Source: Methylocystis sp. MJC1
Lineage (GTDB): Bacteria > Pseudomonadota > Alphaproteobacteria > Rhizobiales > Beijerinckiaceae
Direction of reading: 5' to 3'
Assembly (NCBI RefSeq): GCF_026427715.1
Contig: NZ_CP107558.1
Location: 1,091,001 to 1,155,000, forward strand
DNA length: 64,000 bases
A program made the position numbers and the translations under genes. Below the pieces are notes generated by a model. That model saw only the letters and a program-made list of their open reading frames with translations. It had not been told where the DNA came from and made no database searches. Below are positions 16,864 through 26,122 of this stretch, in pieces; position 1 is the stretch's first letter; every line of letters begins with the position of its first letter.

Positions 16864-17760
16864 CTACAGGCCGCGCGCCCAGGCCGGCCGTAACGGCGCC
16901 GCCTCCGGCGCGGAGATTGCCCGGCGCAATTCTTCGAGCAGACGCGTTTTGTCAGCGCCGAGCGTTCCCTTGAGAACGAGCCAATTCGAGGCGTGGTCGC
17001 TGCGGAAGACCGTCCTCTTCAGCTCCAGCGCCGAAAGGAACAGCTCCATTTCTTGCATCAGCTCCAGAATGTCGAGCGGCTCCCAGCCCGGGAAATTTCC
17101 GCGCAGCCGAGCGTCGCCGTAAGGAAAGCTCACGACGAGCGTGGCGAGGAATTCCGGTTGCGCGGCATTCATCAGCGCCGCGGAGTTGAGCGCATGCTGG
17201 CGGGATAGCGCTTTGCCGCCCAGGCCATTGAGGATCATGACCGAGCGCTTGACGCCTGCCTCCTGCAACTTTTCGAGCGCTTCTCGTGTGGTTGCGAAAG
17301 TTTCGCCTTTGTCGACCCGCGCCAGCACTTCATCGTCGCCCGATTCCGCTCCGACATAGACGAGCGAAAGACCGAGCTCCTTGAGCTCTCTAAGCTCCGC
17401 CGCCGATTTCTTTCGGACGTTGCGCGGCAGGCAATAGCTCGACACCCGACGCACTCCCGGCAGGTCGCGGCGGATCGCCTCGAGCACGGAGACGAGGCGG
17501 CGGGTCGAAAGCGTCATTGCGTCCCCATCCGCCAGGAAAACGCGCTTAGCCTCTCCGCCGAATTGGTCGCCGCAGCGTTTGATGCTCTCCAGCGTTTCGC
17601 GCTCGTCTCTAGGGCGGAAGCGCTTCTGCGGAGCGGTGTACATCTCGCAGAATGTGCAACGGTTCCATGAGCAACCATTGGTAATCGGCAGGATCAGCGA
17701 GTCTGCTTCGCTCGGCGGGCGGTAGACGGGCTCGACATAGTGAATGGGGGCGTTCGTCAT
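16864..17760 (-). CDS. Radical SAM protein
   Basis: A 298-residue radical SAM enzyme with the iron-sulfur site C-x4-C-x2-C variant in NGCSWNRCTFCEMY, the glycine-rich SAM region (VFLADGDAMTL), and ESGDDEVLARVDKGET typical of the Elp3/YgiQ-like group lacking a cobalamin domain. Substrate unknown. It follows DUF763 on the same strand after 79 bases, and may share its transcript. Confidence 0.82.
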   Translation of the reverse strand: MTNAPIHYVEPVYRPPSEADSLILPITNGCSWNRCTFCEMYTAPQKRFRPRDERETLESIKRCGDQFGGEAKRVFLADGDAMTLSTRRLVSVLEAIRRDLPGVRRVSSYCLPRNVRKKSAAELRELKELGLSLVYVGAESGDDEVLARVDKGETFATTREALEKLQEAGVKRSVMILNGLGGKALSRQHALNSAALMNAAQPEFLATLVVSFPYGDARLRGNFPGWEPLDILELMQEMELFLSALELKRTVFRSDHASNWLVLKGTLGADKTRLLEELRRAISAPEAAPLRPAWARGL

Positions 17761-17839
17761 GTGGGGCGGCAGAGCGTTGGATGGGGTGGCGGAGCTTAAC
17801 GCAACTGCGGCGCCAGCCGAAACGTCTTTTTCTAAGCGC

Positions 17840-19123
17840 TCAGGAGCGAGACGCTTTGTTTTGGCGGCCAGTCATGGGCGGCTCCTCGGCGTCTGCAGGA
17901 GCGGGCTCCCAGCCCGATACGCTTCGCCCGCCATATTCGTGCGAGCGTCGCCTTTCCTCCGTGACGAACTCCGGCAGGGAGGGGCCTGTGGCGCTACGCT
18001 CGAGGCGCCTGGCGCGCTCATCGAGCCGGCGAAGGGCGTCGAGCCTGTCGGCGTTTCCGAGCTTGGCCTTGCTGATCGCGCTCCTCAATACATCGATCGT
18101 CTTGTCATACACGTCGAGGGGAACCGGATAGGGATGGCGGTCCTTGCCGCCGTGAGCGAGTGAGAAGCGCGCGGGGTCCGCGAAGCGGCAGGGCGCGCCA
18201 TGGACGATCTCGGCCACCATCGCCAATGACCGAACCGTGCGGGCGCCAACGCCCGGGACAAGCAGCAAATCCGCAAAGTCTTTCGGTCCCTGATCAGCCG
18301 CGGAGGCAAGGGCGCCGTGCAACCTGCGGAGCATCACATCCTTGGGGCGGACATCATGATGGGCGGGCATGAAAAGGTGTGGGAGCGTCGCCTGTGCGGG
18401 CGGCGGCTCGGTTCTTCCTTCGGTGGCGGCGATCTCGCGCAGAAGGCCATCCGGTCCAAGATCCCGCAGAAGATCGAGCTGGCGCGTGCGCGAGGCGTTG
18501 GCCCTGTAGTCGGTGAGGTTGACGATTTCCCCCTGGTTCTCGCCATCGATCGCCGCGTGAGGGGCCTCTATAAAGTCTTTGAGCCCTTCGGAAAGCCAAT
18601 GGTAGCGGCGGGCATAGCGCGTCTCGCCGTTCATCCCCTGCTGAACGACCACCCACTTGCCGTCGTCGGCCACGATGAAGCCATGCAGATAGATATCGAA
18701 TCCATCCTGCACGGCGGCGCTATCCACCTTGGCGACCAGCCGGCTGGCGCGCGCAAGCGCCTCACCGTCGAAGCCGACGCGTTCGCCGATGGTCGTCAGC
18801 TCGAGCGGGGTTTGCCGAGAGCGTGCGCCTCGGCCGCCGCAGACATGGACGCCAAGCTCTCCTGCAAGCGGCTCCAGGCCGCGTCTGAGCGCGCCGATGA
18901 CGCTGGTGGTGACGCCTGACGAGTGCCAATCCATGCCCATGACCGCGCCGAAGGATTGGAACCAGAATGGGTGGGCGAGACGGCGCAGGAACTCGTCGCG
19001 ACCGTAATGATGCACAATCGCTTCGGCGATCACCGCGCCGAGGCTCGCCATGCGTCGGCTGAGCCACGCCGGAACGCGGCCGTAGTGAAGCGGCAGATCG
19101 GCGCTGCCTGAACGTCGTGTCAC
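17840..19123 (-). CDS. DUF763 protein
   Basis: The family start is recognisable as TRRSGSADLPLHYGRVPAWL, so I place the start at GTG 19123; a longer in-frame extension upstream lacks similarity and overlaps the neighbouring gene. Other conserved stretches are SVIGALRRGLEPL, DGFDIYLHGFIVADDGKW, VVVQQGMNGETRYARRYHW and PGVGARTVRSLAMVAEI, the last like a helix-hairpin-helix. The function of DUF763 is unknown; nucleic-acid binding is suggested only by that HhH-like segment. It lies 67 bases after an AI-2E family gene. Confidence 0.85.
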   Translation of the reverse strand: MTRRSGSADLPLHYGRVPAWLSRRMASLGAVIAEAIVHHYGRDEFLRRLAHPFWFQSFGAVMGMDWHSSGVTTSVIGALRRGLEPLAGELGVHVCGGRGARSRQTPLELTTIGERVGFDGEALARASRLVAKVDSAAVQDGFDIYLHGFIVADDGKWVVVQQGMNGETRYARRYHWLSEGLKDFIEAPHAAIDGENQGEIVNLTDYRANASRTRQLDLLRDLGPDGLLREIAATEGRTEPPPAQATLPHLFMPAHHDVRPKDVMLRRLHGALASAADQGPKDFADLLLVPGVGARTVRSLAMVAEIVHGAPCRFADPARFSLAHGGKDRHPYPVPLDVYDKTIDVLRSAISKAKLGNADRLDALRRLDERARRLERSATGPSLPEFVTEERRRSHEYGGRSVSGWEPAPADAEEPPMTGRQNKASRS

Positions 19124-19190
19124 GCGAGAATCCCGGAAAACCGACTTGTACAGGCAGGATGTATCCGCTCGAGCCCGACATGCAAGGCCG

Positions 19191-20270
19191 TTATAGCTCT
19201 TCGCGCCCCGCCTGCGAAGTTTTCGCCGGAACGGCGCCAAGATTGGCGGGTCCGGTCGGCGCTTCGCCCGGTAGCGCGGTCCGCTCGCCGAGCGAGTCTC
19301 GAACATATAATTTCTTGACGAGAACAAACAGGGTGACGGTCAGCGGGGCTGCGAAGATCGTTCCGACCAAGCCGAAAAGCGAGCTGATCGCCGCAATGCT
19401 GAGCACCATGACCGCTGGGGGGATATAGACCATCTGCCGCTGTATCAGGGGCATGACGAGGTGACCCTCCGTTTGATGAATCAAAACATAGGCGGTGACT
19501 GTCCAAGCGATTGCCGAAGGAGTGAGAGTCACGGCGACAAGGACCGCCGGTATGGCGGCGACAATCGGCCCCAGATAAGGGATGAATTCGCATGCGCCGG
19601 CGATTACCCCAAGCGCGACAGGCGAGGGGAGACCGATGACCCAAACTGCAAGGCCCGACAGCAACCCGATGATCGCCATCTGCATCAATTGGCCCTGCAA
19701 CCATAGTCTCAAGCCGTCCGCCAGATGATCGATTGTTTCATCGACCGTGCTGCGCATTTCAAAGGGGAACAGCATGCTGACGCCGTCGCGATAAAGCGTC
19801 GGCTGCGCCGCCAAATAAACCCCGGCGAAAAAAGTCACGATGACGGCGAGCAGGAAGGTCGCGCTTATTCGGAAGATGCCGCCCACAAGCTGCGCAAGGG
19901 GAACGTTGGCGTTGCTTATGTGAGACAATAACAGATTTCCGAAGGCGGACTCGTGTAGCGCTTTGTCGATGCTCTGCCTCGCCTCCTCTATGCGCCGAAA
20001 CACCTCCTGCATTTCTGAGCCGACGCCAGCCCCGAACAGATAGCCAACGCCGCCGATTACCCCGATGATAAGAAGGCCCGACGCCAGCAGCGCAACGGGC
20101 CGCGGCGCTGCTAGGCGTTGAAAGGGACGTGCGCACAGATCGAGCAGCGTTGCGGTGAGAATCGCCCCGATCACGACAACGATCACGTCGAAAAGCCACC
20201 AGACGAGTATCGGCGTCAGCGCCAAAGCGATAAAGATCGCCGATCGCTTGGTAAATTCTGCGTCTGTCAC
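19191..20270 (-). CDS. AI-2E family (PerM-type) membrane permease
   Basis: About 360 residues, eight hydrophobic helices, in the AI-2E transporter family. Marker segments are GVIAGACEFIPYLGPIVAAI and VMPLIQRQMVYIPPAVMVLS. The start is GTG 20270 with AAGGAGG four bases upstream; a longer frame reaching 20393 lacks similarity. Members of this family export diverse molecules or act as antiporters, and the name does not establish autoinducer transport. It diverges from the lipid cluster that contains a second AI-2E gene. Confidence 0.85.
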   Translation of the reverse strand: MTDAEFTKRSAIFIALALTPILVWWLFDVIVVVIGAILTATLLDLCARPFQRLAAPRPVALLASGLLIIGVIGGVGYLFGAGVGSEMQEVFRRIEEARQSIDKALHESAFGNLLLSHISNANVPLAQLVGGIFRISATFLLAVIVTFFAGVYLAAQPTLYRDGVSMLFPFEMRSTVDETIDHLADGLRLWLQGQLMQMAIIGLLSGLAVWVIGLPSPVALGVIAGACEFIPYLGPIVAAIPAVLVAVTLTPSAIAWTVTAYVLIHQTEGHLVMPLIQRQMVYIPPAVMVLSIAAISSLFGLVGTIFAAPLTVTLFVLVKKLYVRDSLGERTALPGEAPTGPANLGAVPAKTSQAGREEL

Positions 20271-20428
20271 CCGGCCTCCTTTCTCTCCGTCAACAAAAGA
20301 GCGTGAAGCGCCGCAGTTGGAACGCGCTGTAAGAGGCCCAGTTCCGCCGGACCACGCTTGCGCGTCCCTGTGCGGTTGGAACCAACGCGTCACTTGTTTC
20401 GTTCGTCTTCGACTGCGCGGAGACTCTC

Positions 20429-21586
20429 ATGGAGCTTATCATTTCGTGCATATGGGCGAGCATTGTTGCATTGCTGATCGGCCGCGCCGCTTCGCAACGT
20501 CGCTTGTTATCGATGGCGCAACCGAGCCCGGCGCCACCGGCGGCGACTGCCGAGAGCGTGCTTGTCGTCATCCCGGCACGAGACGAAGCCGCCAACATCG
20601 CTGCCTGTATCGGCGGATTATCGCGACAAACCTACCCACGGTCGCAGTTCCGCGTGTGTATCGTAGATGACCACTCGACGGACGGCACAAGCGACATAGC
20701 TTCGGCACTCGCGGCAGAGCTTGGAAATTTTGTCGTCCACGCCAGTCCGCCGCTTCCTCACGGTTGGGTCGGAAAATCCCACGCCTGCTGGATTGGCGCG
20801 ACGCAAGCGCTATGCGAGCTTCCATATTGGATATGCTTTATCGATGCGGACGTGGTCGCGGAGCCGCAGCTGTTGGCGAGCGCCGTTCGAGAAGCCAAAT
20901 CGCATGACCTCGATCTCCTCTCGCTTGCGCCCAGGCAAAATCTCGGGACATGGGCAGAGCGTCTCGTTATGCCTTGCGGGCTCTACTGCCTCGCCTTTTC
21001 GCAAAGCCTGCAGGAGCTGCAGTCGCAGCGACATCCCGACGCGATCGCTTCCGGCCAGTTTCTGCTCATCCGCGCGGAGTCATACCTATCGGTCGGCGGG
21101 CACAAAGCAGTCGCCGACGCCATATGTGAGGACGTCGCTCTCGCGCGACGCATAAAGCAGCAGGGCGGGCGCGTCGCGCTTCTCGACGGACGCCTATTGC
21201 TTTCCGCCCGTATGTATCAGAACTGGGCAGGGCTGAGATCGGGCTTTGCCAAAAATCTCGTCGAGACCTTCGGCGGGCCACGCCGCACGCTCGGCGCCGC
21301 GACGAGCGCGCTGATCCTCGCCTGGGCCGCTATCGTGATCCCTTGCATCGACGCGATTGCTTGCGATCAAAGCGAAGCATTTGCGTGCTTGGCGCTTGCC
21401 ATTGCGCTGATCGCCTCCGCATCGGCCTTTGGATTTCATCTCGCCGGTGCGCGTTTCTTTGCAATTCCCTTTTGGTACGGGCTTCTCTTCCCGCTAGGCT
21501 ACACTTTGGGGGCCCTTATCGCGGCCGACAGCCTTCGATGCCGTTTTACGCGCCGCGTAAGCTGGAAAGGGCGGGTCTATCGATGA
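20429..21586 (+). CDS. Membrane glycosyltransferase family 2 (HpnB/CrtQ-like)
   Basis: An N-terminal helix is followed by a GT-A domain: VLVVIPARDEAANIAACIGG, VCIVDDHSTDGTSDIA, FIDADVV (DxD metal site) and GQFLLIR, then four C-terminal helices. It resembles hopene- and carotenoid-associated glycosyltransferases. The acceptor is unknown, but the genes after it act on membrane lipids. It is the first gene of a five-gene run and its stop overlaps the next start (ATGA), indicating translational coupling. Confidence 0.82.
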   Translation: MELIISCIWASIVALLIGRAASQRRLLSMAQPSPAPPAATAESVLVVIPARDEAANIAACIGGLSRQTYPRSQFRVCIVDDHSTDGTSDIASALAAELGNFVVHASPPLPHGWVGKSHACWIGATQALCELPYWICFIDADVVAEPQLLASAVREAKSHDLDLLSLAPRQNLGTWAERLVMPCGLYCLAFSQSLQELQSQRHPDAIASGQFLLIRAESYLSVGGHKAVADAICEDVALARRIKQQGGRVALLDGRLLLSARMYQNWAGLRSGFAKNLVETFGGPRRTLGAATSALILAWAAIVIPCIDAIACDQSEAFACLALAIALIASASAFGFHLAGARFFAIPFWYGLLFPLGYTLGALIAADSLRCRFTRRVSWKGRVYR

Positions 21587-22656
21587 CGACCCGGGCCCCT
21601 GAGAGCGCAGCAGGCTTGGCTCCTCGGAGCCCTAGCGCACTTACACTGATCGTGAGCGCCGCGGTCCTTGGCGTCGTCTTCCATGAATTGAGATGGGCGC
21701 TCTTGCCTTTCGTCCTTGCCAGTCTGTTGGCTTATCTCTGCAACCCGCTCGTGGAGCGGCTTTCGGTCAAGTTCCAGGGCTCCCGCCTGGGCGGCGCCGT
21801 TGTGGTCTTCCTTGCAATTCTGGCATCTGCGCTCGTCATCGCGTCACTGGGCTTACCGCCTCTGCTGCGGGAAATGGAGCGGTTGGTCACAGACCTCCAA
21901 TCCGTCTTCAGCAAGCTCGCGCATAGTTTCGTCGATGACAGGACGGTGATGGTTCTAGGCAAGAGCATGAATGCGGAGCAGCTAGCCGAAGCTGCGGCGA
22001 CGGCAGTGCGTGACTGGACGGGCCAGGCTGGGCGCGTCACAGAGCTTGGGACGATCAGCTTTGCGGTTTTCTTTGGGTGCGTCCTCGTCCTTGTGCTTCT
22101 CTTCTATCTTCTCCTGCAGGGGCCCGAGATTTGGGAAAGCCTCCTTTGGCTTGCGCCAGCAGAAAAACGGCCTGTAATTAGAAAAATATGGTCGCGTCTT
22201 GGGCCGCTGCTATGGAGGTATATTCTCGGCGTTCTCATCGTCGTCGCTTATGCGATCCTTGCCGCCTACATCGGACTCGGCCTCGTTCTCGGCTTGCGAC
22301 ACGCTCTTTTTCTGGCCTTGATCACAGGCGTGCTGGAAATGATCCCCGTGATTGGGCCCGGCGCCTCTGCGCTGATCGCCGGGCTTGTCGCGATCCGCAA
22401 CGCGACTGGCATCGGGCCGGTGATTGGCTATGCAATTTACGCGATTGTGCTGCGCCTCTCCATCGATCAGCTTCTCGGTCCCTTGGTGCTTGGCGCGGCT
22501 GCGACTGTCAGTCCGGTGGTGATCATCTTTTGCTTTCTTGTCGGCGGGGCCTTGTTCGGCATTCCGGGGATTGTTCTTGCGGTCCCAGCGGCGATCGCCG
22601 TGAAAACCTCACTGGCCGTGCTGCGTGACGAGCCGCCACCAATTCGCAATGGATGA
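21583..22656 (+). CDS. AI-2E family membrane permease (second copy)
   Basis: A 357-residue AI-2E family permease starting at ATG 21583, which overlaps the preceding stop. Helical segments include LLPFVLASLLAYLCNPLVER, LVLVLLFYLLLQGPEIWESL and ALFLALITGVLEMIPVIGPG, the last being the family's conserved EMIPxIGP motif. It lies between a glycosyltransferase and a lipid methyltransferase, so transport of a lipid or lipid precursor is conceivable; that is inference. It is clearly diverged from the minus-strand paralogue at 19.2 kb. Confidence 0.85.
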   Translation: MTTRAPESAAGLAPRSPSALTLIVSAAVLGVVFHELRWALLPFVLASLLAYLCNPLVERLSVKFQGSRLGGAVVVFLAILASALVIASLGLPPLLREMERLVTDLQSVFSKLAHSFVDDRTVMVLGKSMNAEQLAEAAATAVRDWTGQAGRVTELGTISFAVFFGCVLVLVLLFYLLLQGPEIWESLLWLAPAEKRPVIRKIWSRLGPLLWRYILGVLIVVAYAILAAYIGLGLVLGLRHALFLALITGVLEMIPVIGPGASALIAGLVAIRNATGIGPVIGYAIYAIVLRLSIDQLLGPLVLGAAATVSPVVIIFCFLVGGALFGIPGIVLAVPAAIAVKTSLAVLRDEPPPIRNG

Positions 22657-22659
22657 CAC

Positions 22660-23874
22660 ATGGACCCCTTCCGGCGCCGAGCTCTCGTGGTCCTCAAAGC
22701 GGTTTTCGCGGATGGTTCGTTGCCGTTGCGTCTGATTTTCTGGGACGGCGACGCATTCGACTTCGCGGCCGCGCCGACGGTGGCGATCGTGTTTAGCAGG
22801 CCAGGCCTCTGGCGCGCGCTTCTCAAAGGCGATTTCGCTCTGCTGGGAGACGCACATGTGAAGGGCGAGCTTGTTGTCGAAGGGGATTTGACGGATCTCA
22901 TAGAAATCGGCGTCAGGCTTTCCAAGCGCTTGGAGGCGTTGTCGGCCTTCCGCGCCCTTAAATTCCTCGCAAGCTTGCGGCTGCGGCGACGGTCCTTGGA
23001 AAGGGACGCCGCCAATGTAAGGCGCCACTACGATGTCTCGGATGCGTTTTATTGCCTCTGGCTGGACAAGCGTCTCGTTTATTCCTGCGCTTATTTTCAC
23101 GACGGCGACGAAGATATCGATCGAGCGCAGGAGCAGAAGCTCGATCACATCTGCCGCAAGCTGATGTTACGGCCGGGCGAGGCTCTTCTGGACGTAGGCT
23201 GCGGTTGGGGCGCCCTTCTGCAATGGGCCGCAGAGCGTCACGGCGTGACCGGTCATGGCGTAACGCTCAGCCAATGTCAGTTTCATCATGCGAAAGAGCG
23301 GCTGTCGTCCCTCCATGGCAAGGCGACTGTGGCGCTGCGGCATTTCGCCGAGCTCGAGGATAGCGCCGCTTTCGACAAGATTGCGTCGGTGGGCATGTAT
23401 GAGCATGTCGGAGCCGATGCTATTGCGAGCTACCTCAAGAAAATCACCCGGCTGTTGAAGCCCGGCGGCGCCTTTCTCAATCATGGGATCATATCGCCGG
23501 GTGGCGCCCGCCGCGGTCCCAGCGGCGGCGACTTCATCGAACGTTACGTCTTTCCCGGAGGTTCGGTGTCCTCTCTTGCCGTCCTCGTCGAGGAAATGGC
23601 CAAAGTTGGATTGGAGGTAATCGATATAGAAGATCTACGGCCACATTATGCGCGAACGCTTATGCTTTGGTCCGATGGACTGGAGAAGAACCGAGAGCAC
23701 GCGATCGAATTGGTTGGAGCCGAGACGTTTCGAATTTGGCGCGTCTATCTCGCGGGCATGGCCTATGCGTTCGATCACGGCTTTCTCTCGATTGCTCAAG
23801 TGCTCGCTGTAAAGCCGGAAGGCGGCAGGCCAGCACGGCGCCCATGGACGCGCGCTCACCAATATATTTTCTGA
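22660..23874 (+). CDS. cfa: Cyclopropane-fatty-acyl-phospholipid synthase family methyltransferase
   Basis: A 404-residue SAM-dependent enzyme of the Cfa family, which methylenates or methylates double bonds in acyl chains of membrane phospholipids. Seen are HYDVSDAFYCLWLDKRLVYS CAYF, the SAM motif LLDVGCGWGALLQWAAE, and SVGMYEHVG, the active-site segment, as well as HNHG-like LNHGII. It starts four bases after the permease stop. Several Cfa paralogues exist in alphaproteobacteria with differing products, so the exact reaction is open. Confidence 0.88.
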   Translation: MDPFRRRALVVLKAVFADGSLPLRLIFWDGDAFDFAAAPTVAIVFSRPGLWRALLKGDFALLGDAHVKGELVVEGDLTDLIEIGVRLSKRLEALSAFRALKFLASLRLRRRSLERDAANVRRHYDVSDAFYCLWLDKRLVYSCAYFHDGDEDIDRAQEQKLDHICRKLMLRPGEALLDVGCGWGALLQWAAERHGVTGHGVTLSQCQFHHAKERLSSLHGKATVALRHFAELEDSAAFDKIASVGMYEHVGADAIASYLKKITRLLKPGGAFLNHGIISPGGARRGPSGGDFIERYVFPGGSVSSLAVLVEEMAKVGLEVIDIEDLRPHYARTLMLWSDGLEKNREHAIELVGAETFRIWRVYLAGMAYAFDHGFLSIAQVLAVKPEGGRPARRPWTRAHQYIF

Positions 23875-23910
23875 TGGCCGCCGCATCTGCGCGCCAAGCG
23901 CCGACCGCTA

Positions 23911-24597
23911 TTGCGGGAATTACGGATAGCGCGAGAGGCAGGCGTGCTTATCCTGCTGTGTATGTTTTCTACGAGCGACGCTATGGCCAAGCAAATGGGG
24001 CGTGCGTATTTGGCGGCTTTGACGCCAATGGTGGAGGCGATCGATCGCCGCCTACGCGACCGCCTGCAGGTCATAGAATATTCGAATTCGCCGGATTGCG
24101 TGTTTCGTCTGCAGATCATCAACTGCGAAGGCGATCTGCAGCTGGATGACGGGACCAGGTTGCGGCGTGGCGATCGCGTGATCGATCTCCATTTGTGGAA
24201 TGAGCAAATCCCACGCATGCCAGATGGCGCGCCGACGCTTGCTTTTGCCCGAAGGATCGAGCGCTGCGTCGAGCTTTCACTTTCGGAGCTCGCGAAATTT
24301 CTTGCGGCGCGGCGCGACCTCGACGACATCCGAGCGATCCGCGGGAATATGAGTCTCGGCGCGCAGCATCGTTCTGATCAAAGCGCGCGGATTGCCGCGA
24401 GATACGGGTTTGAAAGAGTCTCCCAACTGGAACCGCCGTCGTTCGCTCGAACTCTCCATCGGCTGGGTGAGAATGTGCTCGTCACCATGCTCGCACTGGC
24501 GCGTAATCCGGGCTCGGTAAGAGGCGATACGCTCTGGCGTGATCGAACCTTGACCTATCTTTCGCGGCGCACGCTCGAAAATAGATACGCCGGCTGA
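23911..24597 (+). CDS. YkoP-like protein
   Basis: About 228 residues. The middle reads CVFRLQIINCEGDLQLDDGT, RRGDRVIDLHLWNEQIP, similar to the YkoP-like domain, a small family of unknown function found next to polysaccharide deacetylases and glycosyltransferases. The start is unclear: TTG 23911, GTG 23944 and ATG 23965 are all in frame, and no strong ribosome-binding site decides. It sits tightly between the Cfa-like gene and hpnI, so it belongs to the lipid operon. Confidence 0.65.
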   Translation: MRELRIAREAGVLILLCMFSTSDAMAKQMGRAYLAALTPMVEAIDRRLRDRLQVIEYSNSPDCVFRLQIINCEGDLQLDDGTRLRRGDRVIDLHLWNEQIPRMPDGAPTLAFARRIERCVELSLSELAKFLAARRDLDDIRAIRGNMSLGAQHRSDQSARIAARYGFERVSQLEPPSFARTLHRLGENVLVTMLALARNPGSVRGDTLWRDRTLTYLSRRTLENRYAG

Positions 24598-24681
24598 AAC
24601 GCTTGCGCCAAGTCGAGGGACGCCTCGCGAGACCATGCGGAGCCGCCCGCTGTGTTTGTCCTCGAATGAAGATGATCTCCG

Positions 24682-25848
24682 ATGCAGAACATGCTGAGCG
24701 TATTTTCTGCCCTATGCGAATCCAGTGCAATGCTCGGTTGTGTTTATTTGGTCGTCGCGATCTTCTCCGTTTGGCGATTTTCGCGACGGCGCGATCCCGA
24801 AGCCTTTTGCCAGGCGCCGGTCAGCCTGTTGAAGCCGCTGCACGGAGACGAGCCTGGGCTGTTCCTCCGGCTTTTAGGCAATTTCGAGCAGGCTTACGAA
24901 GGGGCGATTCAAATGGTCTGCGGCGTCAGGGACGACGCCGACGCGGCGGCGGCGCGCGTGCGTCAGATTCAGAAATCCCGCGGCGACGCGGTCGATTTGA
25001 TCGTGAACGCCAGGCAGCACGGGCTCAATAAAAAGGTTTCCAACCTCGCGAATATGGTCCGGTCGGCCGAGAACGATCTGCTGGTCATCTCGGATAGCGA
25101 CATAGAGGTCGGACCGAATTATCTAGGGAGGGTCGTCGCCCATCTGCATCGCAATAATGTCGGGGCCGTCACCTGCCTCTACCACGGGGTTCCTGCCAGC
25201 GGCTTATGGGCGCGCTATGCAGCGCTTGCGATCAACAGCCACTTTCTGCCGAGCATGATTGTTGCGGTTACATTCGAGCTCGACCAACCCTGCTGTGGGT
25301 CGACGATCGCAATTCGAAAGCAGACATTGCAGGCGCTTGGCGGCTTCGAGCGTTTCGCGGAACATTTGGCGGATGACTACGAAATTGGACGAGCAGTTCG
25401 GCGCGCGGGTTACGATGTGGCGATACCGACATTCACAGTCGCGCACCATTGTTTTTCGGAAACTCTGGGATTGCTCCTGACGCAGGAGCTGCGCGCGGCT
25501 AGAACGGTAAAGTGCATCAATCCGATTGGCTATGCCGGGGCGTTTATCACGCATCCATTTCCCTTAGCTCTGGGAGGCGCGCTCCTGGAGGGGGGAGAAA
25601 ATGTCGCCTTGGTCGGGTGCAGCTTGGTTCTGCGCGCGTTGCTGTGCGTCGCCGTGGAGCGAACATTCAGGCTGCCGAGGCAGCCTTACATGCTTTTGCC
25701 CTTCAGGGAGCTTCTTTCTTTTCTGGTCTTCTTCCTGAGCTTTTGCGGAACCCAAGTTAATTGGCGAGGGATGGATTTCGATGTGACAGGCTCAGGGGTT
25801 CTGAAGGCGTCGAAATGGCGTGAGAGACAAGAGCAAGGACAGTCTTGA
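24682..25848 (+). CDS. hpnI: Hopanoid-associated glycosyltransferase HpnI
   Basis: A 388-residue GT21/ceramide-glucosyltransferase-like protein: N-terminal helix, VSLLKPLHGDEPGLFLRLLG, VISDSDIEVGPNYLGRVV (metal-binding DSD), CCGSTIAIRKQTLQALGGF, EHLADDYEIGRAVRRAGYDV, QELRAARTVK, then C-terminal helices. HpnI adds N-acetylglucosamine to bacteriohopanetetrol in the pathway to hopanoid cyclitol ethers. The usual partners hpnK and hpnJ are not visible next to it, so an alternative acceptor such as a sphingolipid cannot be excluded. Last gene of the lipid run. Confidence 0.8.
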   Translation: MQNMLSVFSALCESSAMLGCVYLVVAIFSVWRFSRRRDPEAFCQAPVSLLKPLHGDEPGLFLRLLGNFEQAYEGAIQMVCGVRDDADAAAARVRQIQKSRGDAVDLIVNARQHGLNKKVSNLANMVRSAENDLLVISDSDIEVGPNYLGRVVAHLHRNNVGAVTCLYHGVPASGLWARYAALAINSHFLPSMIVAVTFELDQPCCGSTIAIRKQTLQALGGFERFAEHLADDYEIGRAVRRAGYDVAIPTFTVAHHCFSETLGLLLTQELRAARTVKCINPIGYAGAFITHPFPLALGGALLEGGENVALVGCSLVLRALLCVAVERTFRLPRQPYMLLPFRELLSFLVFFLSFCGTQVNWRGMDFDVTGSGVLKASKWRERQEQGQS

Positions 25849-26122
25849 ACCACGACGACGCTGCAGGAGGCTTTGTTCGTAGTTGATAAGGCGGGATTAC
25901 AACGAAAAACACATCGTCTGGCCGTAATGTCTTGCATTCCGCCCAACCTAAGTAGTTATACATATAATCGACTGAACTATTGCATGTAGCTTGGCGGTGT
26001 AATTTAGCTGTTAATGACCTTTTCTCGGACTTGACGGATTCGTTAAATTTATCTTGCAACGAAAACTAATCTGGCTAAAGTTTAAATCCGCGTTGTGTTG
26101 TCGTTTGCGTAGGGGGTTGCCC

